Assembly: GCA_036675025.1 (NCBI GenBank)
Contig: JAKFFN010000018.1
Span: 1 to 15,813 of the forward strand
Reading direction: 5' to 3'
DNA length: 15,813 bases
From: JAKFFN01 sp036675025
GTDB lineage: Bacteria > Sumerlaeota > Sumerlaeia > Sumerlaeales > Sumerlaeaceae
Notes under the pieces: generated by a model
Database searches by the model: none
Told to the model about the DNA's origin: nothing
What the model saw: only the letters and a program-made list of their open reading frames with translations
Shown here: positions 7,019-14,990 of the stretch, in pieces
Position numbering within the stretch: the first letter of the stretch is position 1
How the letters are laid out: every line of letters begins with the position of its first letter
Made by a program: the position numbers and the translations under genes

Positions 7019-7837
7019 TTGTCACAAATCCATCCTTCCGCCATCATTTCCCCCGACGCGCAGATCGACAGTAGCGTAGAAATTGGCCCGTTTACCATCA
7101 TTGAGGGGCCGGTTAAAATCGGCGCCGGCACCCGTATCCTCAGCAATGTCCACATTTCCGGCGCTACCGTAATCGGCGAGAACAATGAAATCCACATGGG
7201 CGCCATCATCGGCCATCTGCCCCAGCATAAGAACTATAAAAACGCCGACAGCGGCCTGATCATCGGCAACGGCAACGTCATTCGCGAGTACGCTTCGATC
7301 CACCGGGCCTATCACCCGGGCGAAAACACCCTGATTGGCGATGACAATTTCCTGATGGGTTTCAGCCATATTGCCCATGACTGCAAGGTGGGCAACCGCA
7401 TCGTGCTGGCAAACGGGGCGCTTCTTGCGGGTCATGCCTACGTGGAAGACGGCGCCAACATCAGCGGCAATGTGGCGGTGCACCAGTTCGTCCGGGTAGG
7501 AGCGCTTGCTATGATCGGCGGGCTAGCCCGCGTGAGCAAGGATGTTCCCCCGTTTATGCTGGTGGAGGGTAATTCTACTGTCCGCGGCATTAACGCCGTG
7601 GGGATTCGCCGCGCCGGCTTTAACCTTGAGCAGCGCAACAAGGTGAAGGACGCCTACCGCACCCTCTACCGCAAAGGCCTGAACGTGCCCCAGGCAATGG
7701 ACGCCCTGGAAGAAGATGCGCGGAACTACGAAGCTGTTGCACAGATGCTAACCTTTATCCGCAATTCCGTTCGCGGAATCTGCCGCCATGCTCCGCTCAA
7801 TACTTCCGTTGAAGAAGCAACTGTCGAACAGGATTAG
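7019..7837 (+). CDS. lpxA: Acyl-ACP--UDP-N-acetylglucosamine O-acyltransferase LpxA
   Basis: LpxA performs the first step of lipid A synthesis, moving a 3-hydroxyacyl chain from ACP to the 3-OH of UDP-GlcNAc in the cytoplasm. The 272-residue protein has an N-terminal left-handed beta helix of hexapeptide repeats (about 1-185) and a C-terminal helical domain. FSHIAHDC (115-122) contains His120, which aligns with catalytic His125 of E. coli LpxA with a constant offset of five; HQF (155-157) aligns with the E. coli His160 motif. Gly168 in MIGG aligns with Gly173, the residue that allows long (C14-type) acyl chains in E. coli. Translation appears to start at TTG (7019): an in-frame stop lies at 7001-7003 and there is no upstream ATG. 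The ribosome-binding site is weak. The gene is monocistronic, between two terminators, without lpxD, fabZ or lpxB. Confidence 0.95.
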   Translation: MSQIHPSAIISPDAQIDSSVEIGPFTIIEGPVKIGAGTRILSNVHISGATVIGENNEIHMGAIIGHLPQHKNYKNADSGLIIGNGNVIREYASIHRAYHPGENTLIGDDNFLMGFSHIAHDCKVGNRIVLANGALLAGHAYVEDGANISGNVAVHQFVRVGALAMIGGLARVSKDVPPFMLVEGNSTVRGINAVGIRRAGFNLEQRNKVKDAYRTLYRKGLNVPQAMDALEEDARNYEAVAQMLTFIRNSVRGICRHAPLNTSVEEATVEQD

Positions 7838-7863
7838 CTGCGCGTCATTGAGTATCCAGATAG

Positions 7864-7897
7864 AAAACGGGCAGGATAGATATCCTGCCCGTTTAAT
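7864..7897. terminator. Bidirectional intrinsic terminator between lpxA and citrate synthase
   Basis: AAACGGGCAGGATA (7865-7878) and TATCCTGCCCGTTT (7881-7894) are perfect 14-base reverse complements around a GA centre. T-rich sequence follows the stem on both strands (TTTAATTATTT on plus, TTTTCTA on minus), so it can end both convergent transcripts. It is 27 bases after the lpxA stop and 34 bases beyond the citrate synthase stop. Confidence 0.92.
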
Positions 7898-7931
7898 TAT
7901 TTCTGATCTCAGAGCTTAAGCGCCGGGTGGC

Positions 7932-9185
7932 TTAGCGGTTTTCGATGGGTTCGTACTTCTGGTCAACCTTGCCAGTATAGATGCCGCGGGGGCGGAAGAT
8001 GCGGTTGTTTTCGCGATACTCCAGGCAGCGCGCCACCCATCCGCTTACACGGGAGACTGCAAACAGCGGCGTAAACATCAGGGTTTCGATGCCCATGGCG
8101 CGGTAGAGCAGACCGCTATAGAAGTCGACATTCGGGAAAATCTTTTTCTCGCGACCCATGGCGTCGAGCGCAACCTGCTCCAGCCGCTCGGCCGTATTAA
8201 CAAGCGGAGCTACCTCCGGCACGGCCAGGCCAAACTTCTGGGCAAGCGGCTTAAGAACGCGCGCGCGCGGGTCATACGCCTTGTAGACGCGATGGCCCAT
8301 TCCCATGATCTTACGTTTGCTCTGCTGGGCCGCCTTAAACCAGTCGTCCACTTTTTCCGGCGACCCGATCTCCTCAAGGTCGTACAGAACGGCTTCGTTG
8401 GCGCCACCATGCAGAGGGCCCTTCAGGCTGCCCAGGCCGCCGCTCATGGCGAAATACATATCAGACAGCGTAGAGGTGACAACCATAGAGGTAAACGTGC
8501 TCGCGTTCATGCCGTGGTCGGCGTGGAGGATCAGGGCGACATCCATCAAGCGCGTCGCAATCTCCGACGGCTTTTCGCCCGTCATCACATACAGTAGGTT
8601 TGCTGCGTGGCTCAGCTCCGGATCCGGCTCAACGACAGGAAGTCCCTTGCGCATACGGGCAATCATTCCGGTAGCCGTCATCATCTGCGCAATCACCCGG
8701 TAGCTGGCTTCCATCTGGTCGATCTCGTCGCCGTTGTTTTTGGCATCTTCCGCATGAGCGCCAATCATCGCAACCTCGAGCAGCTTCATCGGGTGCAGGG
8801 CCTTTATCGGGAGCGACTCCATCATTTTGGTCGTCGGCTCCAGGATGTTCATCTTCGCGCGGATTCGCTGGCTGAACTCCTCCAGCTCGGCAGCTGTCGG
8901 CAGGCTGCCGTGGATCAGCAGATAGCTGGTTTCTTCAAACGTGGAATGGGCACAAAGGTCGAAAATATCGTAGCCGCGATAAACCAGGGCGCCGCGTGCA
9001 CCGTCTACAAATCCAATGTTTGATCCGGCCGCCACTGCACCTTCCAGGCCGGGCTTAACTTCGCAGTTTACCGGCCATGCCACCTCAGATGGTGGTGGTG
9101 GCGCATCCACTTGGCCGATTTCCTCGTTAGCCTTCTTTTTGGCATCGAGAATGAGTTCGGTAATGGATGACTGATCGAGTGACAT
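7932..9185 (-). CDS. gltA: Citrate synthase
   Basis: Citrate synthase condenses acetyl-CoA with oxaloacetate to start the TCA cycle. The 417-residue protein carries LHADHGMNASTFT (220-232), GPLHGGANE (256-264), MGHRVYKAYDPRA (296-308) and NVDFYSG (352-358), giving the catalytic His259, His298 and Asp354 expected for the family. The core beginning GLEGAV (46-51) and RGYDI (70-74) resembles the compact citrate synthases of the CitZ type. It carries an extra N-terminal segment of about 42 residues with four prolines in a row (29-32). The ATG at 9185 is chosen because AGGAGA (9196-9191) lies five bases upstream. An in-frame ATG 30 codons earlier (9275) would start inside the leader inverted repeat and lacks support. 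A 2-methylcitrate synthase role is possible but no prp genes are nearby. Confidence 0.95.
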   Translation of the reverse strand: MSLDQSSITELILDAKKKANEEIGQVDAPPPPSEVAWPVNCEVKPGLEGAVAAGSNIGFVDGARGALVYRGYDIFDLCAHSTFEETSYLLIHGSLPTAAELEEFSQRIRAKMNILEPTTKMMESLPIKALHPMKLLEVAMIGAHAEDAKNNGDEIDQMEASYRVIAQMMTATGMIARMRKGLPVVEPDPELSHAANLLYVMTGEKPSEIATRLMDVALILHADHGMNASTFTSMVVTSTLSDMYFAMSGGLGSLKGPLHGGANEAVLYDLEEIGSPEKVDDWFKAAQQSKRKIMGMGHRVYKAYDPRARVLKPLAQKFGLAVPEVAPLVNTAERLEQVALDAMGREKKIFPNVDFYSGLLYRAMGIETLMFTPLFAVSRVSGWVARCLEYRENNRIFRPRGIYTGKVDQKYEPIENR

Positions 9186-9260
9186 TCGGTTCTCCTGAAA
9201 TTGTAAATGCTGCGTTTTATCGCGGGCCCCACAGGGCTTTCTGAAGGGTTTTGACGCCGC

Positions 9261-9294
9261 TGATCGTGCGTGCAAGCATTTTCATGCACGATCA
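9261..9294. promoter_or_regulatory. 12-bp near-perfect inverted repeat upstream of citrate synthase
   Basis: TGATCGTGCGTG (9261-9272) and CATGCACGATCA (9283-9294) are reverse complements except for one position, with a 10-base spacer. It lies 76-109 bases before the citrate synthase start and 50 bases past the stop of the LysE-type gene. On the minus strand no T-run follows, so it is unlikely to be the exporter's terminator. An alternative small hairpin, GCAT-GAAA-ATGC, is nested in it on the minus strand. It may be an operator or a 5' UTR structure. Confidence 0.45.
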
Positions 9295-9343
9295 TACTAC
9301 ACATAAAAAATATTATCATCCATCAAAGCGGAAACAGTTTTCC

Positions 9344-10051
9344 CTATAACGGATAACGGTAAGCCATCAGGATTTTGCCTGCTTCAAACAAGCCATAAAC
9401 GGCGAATCCACACAACGCCACACCAGCGATTCTTTCAACCCAGATGTAGGTTCTCGGCTGCAGGCTCCGATGAAATCGGGCTGTTACCAGCACTGCCCCG
9501 GTAACCCAGAGGCTGCATGCTACCCCTACCCCGCTGGCAAGCAGGTAGGGCACGTAAACGTTGTCCTGCCCGCGATTAAGGTGCGTACTGGCCACCGTAA
9601 GGCTCGTAAATATCCAGAACATAATAGTCGGCGGGCTGCTAAGCGTAAGCGCCAGCCCCAGCAGAAAGCTACCGGCCATCTCTCCGATGGTAGCTTTTGG
9701 CGGTCGAACCCATTCCTCCACTGTCGGATTCTTCCCCGTTGTCCCCGTTGATGTCGCGTTCGCGGGGAATTTAGCCCGCAGGCCCTGGATCCCCAGGAAA
9801 AAGAGGATGACCGCCCCGACCAGCCACATGATGGCTTTGCCCCACAGGGGCAAAGATTCTACCAGCGCCAGCGCACCAAGGGAGCTTAAAAGCACAAAGG
9901 TTACATCGGCCAGGCTTGCGCCCAGGCCAAAGGTAAGGCCCAACCTCGGCCCCCGGCTTATGGAACGCCGGATGACTTCCAGGTTAATGGGACCGGGAAT
10001 AGCTGCTGCGTAAAAACCCAGCGCAAGCCCTACTGTAAATATCTGCAACAT
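9344..10051 (-). CDS. LysE/RhtB-family amino-acid exporter
   Basis: This 235-residue integral membrane protein resembles LysE/RhtB exporters, which expel amino acids or similar small molecules across the cytoplasmic membrane. The first helix ends in the family motif IPGPINLEVIRRSISRGPR (about 18-36). About six hydrophobic segments follow: roughly 1-20, 38-64, 68-90, 125-152, 168-190 and 206-228. A hydrophilic loop lies at about 93-124. The ATG at 10051 places the PGP motif at the usual distance from the N-terminus, although no clear ribosome-binding site precedes it. The gene is divergent from the prepilin peptidase and upstream of, and on the same strand as, citrate synthase with a 158-base gap. 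Substrate is unknown. Confidence 0.85.
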   Translation of the reverse strand: MLQIFTVGLALGFYAAAIPGPINLEVIRRSISRGPRLGLTFGLGASLADVTFVLLSSLGALALVESLPLWGKAIMWLVGAVILFFLGIQGLRAKFPANATSTGTTGKNPTVEEWVRPPKATIGEMAGSFLLGLALTLSSPPTIMFWIFTSLTVASTHLNRGQDNVYVPYLLASGVGVACSLWVTGAVLVTARFHRSLQPRTYIWVERIAGVALCGFAVYGLFEAGKILMAYRYPL

Positions 10052-10137
10052 TTAGCGGAGCATCATCCCATCCCTTGTGTTCCATACGGCATGCAGTACT
10101 TTTTCTCCGTAGGGGTAAAAATTCTCGCACCTCACGG

Positions 10138-10159
10138 TTCCGCTCACGCTGCTGCGGAA
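10138..10159. promoter_or_regulatory. Inverted repeat between divergent exporter and prepilin peptidase genes
   Basis: TTCCGC (10138-10143) and GCGGAA (10154-10159) are exact reverse complements ten bases apart. They lie in the 148-base gap between the divergent LysE-type gene and the prepilin peptidase gene. No promoter boxes were clear nearby. This is a short repeat and could be chance. Confidence 0.25.
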
Positions 10160-10199
10160 TTTCCTTTACCCTGCATCCACGCTAACACGTAGTTCCTGC

Positions 10200-11294
10200 G
10201 TGTCGGATATTGATTACTTCGAATCTCTCTACTGGCCCGTTGCCGTCATGGTTTTTATTTGGGGGCTGGTCTGGGGCAGTTTTTTTAACGTATGCATCTA
10301 CCGGATCCCGGTTGGCAAGAGCGTTGTCACGCCCGGATCCCACTGCTACAGTTGCGGCTCGCCAGTGCGCTGGTATGATAACATACCCCTGCTAAGCTAC
10401 CTGCTGCTGCGGGGCAATTGTCGATTTTGCGGCACCCACTTCTCTCCGCGATACTTTTTTGTAGAGTTGCTGACAGGCCTGCTGTTCCTTGCCGTGTTTG
10501 TCAGCTTCGGCTTCCAGTGGGAAACCCCGTTTCATATGGTGTTCGTGTCGTTCCTGATCATCGGGACGTTTACTGACATTGACCACTTCATCATACCCGA
10601 CAGGATAACGCTCGGCGGAATGGTGTTTGCCATTGTCGCCACGGGGCTGCTGGGGCCGCACTCTCTCATTGCGCGGGAGTTTGTGCTGAGTTGGGAAATG
10701 GCGAAGCAGCTTACCTTCCAGTGGAGCGCTCCTGATCCGCCCGAGGCTATCCCCTACTACGTGCCATTCCTGTTCAGCGTGTTCAGTGCAGCGTTTGGAT
10801 ATGGGATGCTTTGGGCCGTAGGTTTAATGGGTAAGGTTCTGTTTCGCAAAGAGGCCATGGGCATGGGCGACGTAAAGCTGTTTGCGTTCCTTGGTGCCTG
10901 GCTTGGCCCCCTTAACTGCATCTGGATATTGTTTCTGTCGGCTTTCGTGGGGGCGATCATGGGTCTGTCGCTGCTGCTCGCGCACCGCCTTGTTGGTGAA
11001 GATGAGTATGATACGCTGGAGCTGAAAGGTGATCCGACCGTGGAATCTCAATGGCTGACCGCGGTTCCACAATTTGCGCCGCCATCCGGCGACGCTGCGG
11101 CAGCCACTCCTGCGCCGGCCGCAGATGGCTCGGAGGCCGATTCAACTGGCCTTCTATTGAAATTTCCCCGCCGCACGTCTCACCAGCTCCACCATTTTCC
11201 TTATGGCCCTTACATTGCCTTGGCGGCCATTATCGTTTTGCTGTTGCACGAGGTAATCACCCGTGGTGTAAGAGCATTCTTCTTATTGGGGTAA
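10200..11294 (+). CDS. Prepilin leader peptidase / N-methyltransferase (PilD/GspO type)
   Basis: This inner-membrane aspartic protease removes class III signal peptides from type IV pilins and pseudopilins and may N-methylate the new terminus. Markers in order are GSFFNVCIYRIP (26-37), a CxxC pair on each side of the cytoplasmic loop (C49/C52 and C74/C77), catalytic Asp126 in FTDIDHFIIPDR (124-135) and Asp224 in GMGDVKLFAFLGAWLG (221-236), and the C-terminal PYGPYIALAA (334-343). At 364 residues it is longer than the usual 230-290. The extra length is mainly an Ala/Pro/acidic loop (about 264-332) before the last helix, and a segment at about 152-185. It starts at GTG with a weak ribosome-binding site. 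It leads an operon with the HEAT-repeat and O-antigen ligase-type genes. GspG at 6443 is a plausible substrate. Confidence 0.93.
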   Translation: MSDIDYFESLYWPVAVMVFIWGLVWGSFFNVCIYRIPVGKSVVTPGSHCYSCGSPVRWYDNIPLLSYLLLRGNCRFCGTHFSPRYFFVELLTGLLFLAVFVSFGFQWETPFHMVFVSFLIIGTFTDIDHFIIPDRITLGGMVFAIVATGLLGPHSLIAREFVLSWEMAKQLTFQWSAPDPPEAIPYYVPFLFSVFSAAFGYGMLWAVGLMGKVLFRKEAMGMGDVKLFAFLGAWLGPLNCIWILFLSAFVGAIMGLSLLLAHRLVGEDEYDTLELKGDPTVESQWLTAVPQFAPPSGDAAAATPAPAADGSEADSTGLLLKFPRRTSHQLHHFPYGPYIALAAIIVLLLHEVITRGVRAFFLLG

Positions 11295-11299
11295 ACAGG

Positions 11300-12460
11300 A
11301 TGGGTATTAAACTTAGTATTAGATTTACGAACTCGCTGCTCATTTCAGCGGCACTATTATTAACAACACCGCCAGCAGCGGCGCAGCAGACACCGTCTCT
11401 TGAAGATGAACTGCTGCAGGGAAAAACGCCGGTGTATTCTATTCCGGATCGTATTACAGAAGACCTGACTTCCCACGAAATCGGCACATCGGAACAACAG
11501 CTGATCAGTTTTCTGAAGAACGGTCTCTCGAAAATGACAAACCTTCCTGAGCGGCCAGTGGAAAAAAGCCAGCTGGTGATTGATGCCATGGCAACCCTTG
11601 CCCGCATGAGATCCACCGATGCGGTTCCGGTCCTGATCCAGATTGCGCGTTTTGATACGACTGTAGGGGCTTTCCGCGTAGTAGAATACGACGTAACGAA
11701 AACATCACCCCAGGCACGCGATGAGTTCCGGCTTCGTGCCTACCGGCTCATACAGTATAATGCCATCAACGCCCTGGGGCTTATCGGTGATCCGCGCGCG
11801 GCAGACCTTGTCCGCGCTATCATTCAACAGGAGAAAGAAGCAGGCGCGCAGATTCAGTACTCATTGTGCCTCGCCAGCCTTGGCGACCCCACCGGTATCG
11901 ATTATCTTGTTAACCTGATCAACCTGCAGAACCGGCGCGAAAGTGCCGCGGCGGCAAAGGCGTTCTATTATATCACCGGCAAGAGCTTCGGTTACACAGA
12001 AGACTCGCCTGTGCGTGCCCGGAAAGCACTGGCAGGCCAATACACGCAGTGGTGGCAGCAAAACCGCGGCTCTTTCCGGGTGAATCCTGACGCCGTAAGA
12101 GAACGTCGCCTCGACCCTGATGACCAGATGCGCTATGCGCCCCGATCTACCCGCGACCTGCTTAAGCTGGCTGCCAACTACTTTGACTTTAACAATAAGC
12201 TGGGTTCGGCAGAAGCGCGCAAAAAAATTGCCGACGCCGGCGCAAGCCTTAACCAGGAATTCGAACAGATCGCTACCGATCCCATGGAAGATCTCGACGT
12301 GCGCATGGAAGCCTTGAACTGGTATTTTGCGGCAAACAGGTCTGATCCACTGGACATTCTGCGCAAGCTTCGCCGCGATGAAAATCCGGAAATCGCTGAT
12401 AAGGCCAACACGCTTTTGGAGCAGATTGCCGAAGAACAGCAGGCACGAGGCGGGCAGTGA
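11300..12460 (+). CDS. Secreted HEAT-repeat-like protein, function unknown
   Basis: This 386-residue protein has a clear signal peptide (1-29: positive start, hydrophobic ISAALLL, PPAAAQQ cleavage region), so it is probably periplasmic. The rest is alpha-helical with HEAT/armadillo-like units at roughly 90-120 (LARMRSTDAVPVLIQIAR), 150-180 (ALGLIGDPRAADLVRAI), 185-225 and 330-380. A YTQWWQQNRGSF motif (248-259) follows the central repeats, as in other secreted HEAT proteins I recall. Such repeats usually hold proteins together; no catalytic motif is visible. Its ATG is five bases after the prepilin peptidase stop, and its TGA overlaps the next GTG (GTGA), so it is made with both neighbours. 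An in-frame extension upstream to 11051 overlaps the prepilin peptidase and is not real. Confidence 0.8.
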   Translation: MGIKLSIRFTNSLLISAALLLTTPPAAAQQTPSLEDELLQGKTPVYSIPDRITEDLTSHEIGTSEQQLISFLKNGLSKMTNLPERPVEKSQLVIDAMATLARMRSTDAVPVLIQIARFDTTVGAFRVVEYDVTKTSPQARDEFRLRAYRLIQYNAINALGLIGDPRAADLVRAIIQQEKEAGAQIQYSLCLASLGDPTGIDYLVNLINLQNRRESAAAAKAFYYITGKSFGYTEDSPVRARKALAGQYTQWWQQNRGSFRVNPDAVRERRLDPDDQMRYAPRSTRDLLKLAANYFDFNNKLGSAEARKKIADAGASLNQEFEQIATDPMEDLDVRMEALNWYFAANRSDPLDILRKLRRDENPEIADKANTLLEQIAEEQQARGGQ

Positions 12461-13962
12461 GTGACTCCCCTGCGGAGTTAAATCCAGGCCGCCGGACAGG
12501 CAATAGCTCGCGCTCTATCTATGAACGCACGCTTACGTTTTTAGCGGTTGCCGTCGGGCTCCTGATTCTTGGTGCAAGCGCGTTGATCGGCCCGCGCCTC
12601 GCCGGAGGCATTCTCACATCAGTAGTGGTTCCGGCAGCGGCTGTCATTGGCGGTGCGATTGCCCTGTTCCGCCCCCGCTGGATTTTCTACGGGTTCATTT
12701 CCGCATGCATGGTATTTCCTCATGAACTGGAAACCATCTTCGTACCGCTCGGTTTCATGAAGGTTTACCCGCAGGACCTCGTGTTTCTATTCCTGATTGC
12801 CCTTTGCGCGCTTCTATGGGTACTGGGGCGAGTCACCTTCCATAGAATCCCATTCAACCGACTTATGGTTGTTTACCTTGCCCTTGGCGGGCTGGCTGCT
12901 GCCCATGGCCTGTTCAGAACGGGTAACGAATACGACAATGTATTTGGCGACCTCCGCCGGTCGTTCTTCTACTTCCTGGCCTACTTTTTCGCCATTGCCC
13001 TCACCCCCGAAGAAAAAGACACTTGTTGGTTGAGAGGCGCCCTGCTGGCAGGCGCGCTCGGGGCCATCGCGCGCGGCTACATCCAGGTTTCCATGGGAGC
13101 CTTCGAAAGTCGACGCATCGGCGATGCCGCCCATATCCTTAACCACTTCGAAGTCACCTTCAGCACCTATGCCATCTACATAGCGCTGGCCAGTCTTGCG
13201 ATCAGGGGAAAGAACGTGGTGCTGTGGACAGCAATTGCCCTCGCCGGACTCTCGGTGGTCGTACTGGGTAATTTCCGCACCTGCTGGATTGGCCTGCTTG
13301 CGGGCCTGGCAACCATGTCTCTTCTTCTGCCCTGGAAACACCGGCGACGCCTGGCCATTGCGGGCGGGTTTGCCATGGCACTGGGAGCCGTTGTACTGGC
13401 GTTCCTCTGGGAAGTGCCAGTGGAAGAAACCCATTCTACCATTGGTGAGAACATCGCCCGCAAGGCAGATATTGGTGCCGCGTTGGATGATCCCAACATC
13501 GCCTGGCGCGTGGATTCCTATCGTAATGCCATAGACCTTTGGCTCACGCAGCCGATGTTAGGCCGGGGTCTTGGCGAAGAACTGGAGTTTATCACCGCCA
13601 CAAGTACCGGCGGCAGCATGATGGCCATGGGCCACCGGGTACATAACAGCTACCTCTGGCTGCTCATGTCCCTGGGTGTGGTAGGCTTTTCGATCCTCGT
13701 CTATATCCACGGCCGCTACATCTTCTACATCTTTTCAGCCATGAAGAACGCAGCGCTGCCCGAACAGGCACGCATAACTCTAACGGCAGGAACGGCACTG
13801 TACGGCACCATCCTGGCCTCAGCCCTTTTCGATGTTTACCTGGAAAGCGCGCCGCCTATAACCATTATCAGTATCACGATGGCTCTGTGCCTGCTTGAGA
13901 TTCACTTCGCGGCTACTCCAACTGCGAGAAGCCAGGCGCTTAGCCACCGGCCGGCAAATTAA
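12457..13962 (+). CDS. O-antigen ligase/polymerase-family membrane protein (Wzy_C type)
   Basis: This 501-residue polytopic protein has about ten or more hydrophobic segments between residue 24 and 490. A larger extracytoplasmic loop (about 315-395) ends in the family hallmark HRVHNSYLWLLMSLGVVGF (His396 in HNSYL). An Arg in GNFRTCWIGLL (271-281) matches the conserved basic residue of the Wzy_C region. The family includes WaaL O-antigen ligases, Wzy polymerases and PglL/PilO oligosaccharyltransferases that glycosylate pilins and other proteins; sequence alone does not decide among these. It starts at a GTG overlapping the HEAT gene stop (GTGA), with GAGG (12447-12450) six bases upstream. Its TAA overlaps the stop of the convergent TPR gene. 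Co-transcription with a prepilin peptidase favours a protein-glycosylation role, as an inference. Confidence 0.85.
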   Translation: MSDSPAELNPGRRTGNSSRSIYERTLTFLAVAVGLLILGASALIGPRLAGGILTSVVVPAAAVIGGAIALFRPRWIFYGFISACMVFPHELETIFVPLGFMKVYPQDLVFLFLIALCALLWVLGRVTFHRIPFNRLMVVYLALGGLAAAHGLFRTGNEYDNVFGDLRRSFFYFLAYFFAIALTPEEKDTCWLRGALLAGALGAIARGYIQVSMGAFESRRIGDAAHILNHFEVTFSTYAIYIALASLAIRGKNVVLWTAIALAGLSVVVLGNFRTCWIGLLAGLATMSLLLPWKHRRRLAIAGGFAMALGAVVLAFLWEVPVEETHSTIGENIARKADIGAALDDPNIAWRVDSYRNAIDLWLTQPMLGRGLGEELEFITATSTGGSMMAMGHRVHNSYLWLLMSLGVVGFSILVYIHGRYIFYIFSAMKNAALPEQARITLTAGTALYGTILASALFDVYLESAPPITIISITMALCLLEIHFAATPTARSQALSHRPAN

Positions 13963-14990
13963 AAAATCTTTTCCTGCAGTTCAGGCTTAACCTCGGTCGC
14001 GCGCCGCAGCGCCGCTGAGGCCCGCCGCGCCTGGCCGTCTTTATGATAAGCCCGTGCCAGGCTCCATTGCACATCACCACTATACGGAGCAAGTTCGTCT
14101 GCCTGTTCCAACACACGAATGGCTTCTTTGAAATCCCCCGCCTGCAGCAGATAATCCCCGTAAACGTGCAGGTACGCCGCATCCAGCCAGCCGCCGTGAT
14201 TCAGCCCCTCCTGCATAATATCAGACGCCTCCTGGGCCTTGCCAAGGTTGCTGGTAGCCACTGCCAGGTCCAGGCGATATGTCAGGTTTTTGGGAGCCCC
14301 TGAAACAGCCGCCTGGAAATCTCCAACAGCTTCAGACACCCCTCCAGTTTTATGCAGTAGTGCCCCCCGAACCCAGTGGGCTTTAGGACTAAGCGGCAGA
14401 GAGGTTTCTGCGTCATTTAATAATGCCAAAGCCTCAGTCGTTCGCTCCTGGATATCGTAAAGTTGCGCCAGCAATGTCACAGACTCGACAGAAGACGTAG
14501 ACAGGTCCTGCGCGCTTTGGATGTTCGAAAGAGCATCGTCATAATTGCTTTGCGTCATAAAAGCCCGCGCGTGGCTCAGGAGCTGCTGTTCCCTGTTCCC
14601 GGCAGCATCGTAAACCTGCCCCTGCATCTCGTAATACACACGCCGCTCCTGTGCAAACTCCGGGCGCTGGTCCAGCTCAGTGGCTTCATTAAAAAGTGTA
14701 ATCGCCTTCTTAAGGTGCTCATCCCCGGCGGGCACAACAACCTTCTTCTCCGATTCCAGGTTAAGCTGTTCCGCTTTGTCGAGCACCTGCGCTGCGTGCT
14801 TTTCAGCTTCCGCATATAGCACAGACGCCTTGGCAACGCGGTTCACATTTACGTAGTGGATCTGCTCAATGATGCGCGCGGTGTTCTGTCTCAGGAGCAC
14901 AAGAGCCACGATGGCTGCCAGCAGCAGCACAGCCCAGATACACAAAGTAATGATGACTTCGCGGCGGGATTGCCTGGCTACTAGTCTCAT
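13959..14990 (-). CDS. Membrane-anchored TPR-repeat protein
   Basis: This 343-residue protein has a short basic N-terminus, one transmembrane helix (about 12-33) and a long helical domain, probably outside the membrane. A coiled-coil-like region (about 50-110) precedes TPR-type repeats, recognisable at about 138-163, 168-195, 203-230, 236-264, 272-300 and 306-334. Typical signatures are GDFKEAIRVLEQADELAPYS (285-304) and ARAYHKDGQARRASAALRRA (312-331). TPRs are protein-interaction scaffolds; no enzyme motif is seen. The ATG at 14990 overlaps the TGA of the preceding gene (ATGA), so the two are translationally coupled. The stop codon shares a TTAA palindrome with that of the O-antigen ligase-type gene, giving a four-base convergent overlap with no terminator. 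Confidence 0.83.
   Translation of the reverse strand: MRLVARQSRREVIITLCIWAVLLLAAIVALVLLRQNTARIIEQIHYVNVNRVAKASVLYAEAEKHAAQVLDKAEQLNLESEKKVVVPAGDEHLKKAITLFNEATELDQRPEFAQERRVYYEMQGQVYDAAGNREQQLLSHARAFMTQSNYDDALSNIQSAQDLSTSSVESVTLLAQLYDIQERTTEALALLNDAETSLPLSPKAHWVRGALLHKTGGVSEAVGDFQAAVSGAPKNLTYRLDLAVATSNLGKAQEASDIMQEGLNHGGWLDAAYLHVYGDYLLQAGDFKEAIRVLEQADELAPYSGDVQWSLARAYHKDGQARRASAALRRATEVKPELQEKIF

Noticed and set aside
9186..9275. Thirty-codon upstream extension of citrate synthase starting at 9275
   Set aside because: The ATG at 9185 has AGGAGA at ideal spacing, while the extension has atypical Arg/Lys-rich composition and begins inside the inverted repeat.
9068..9319. Minus-strand frame with a run of histidines near its end
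   Set aside because: It is a shadow of the citrate synthase gene (its PPPP region read in another frame) and has no ribosome-binding site.
11051..11299. Upstream in-frame extension of the HEAT-repeat gene
   Set aside because: It overlaps the prepilin peptidase coding region, and the signal peptide begins at the ATG at 11300, directly after the preceding stop.
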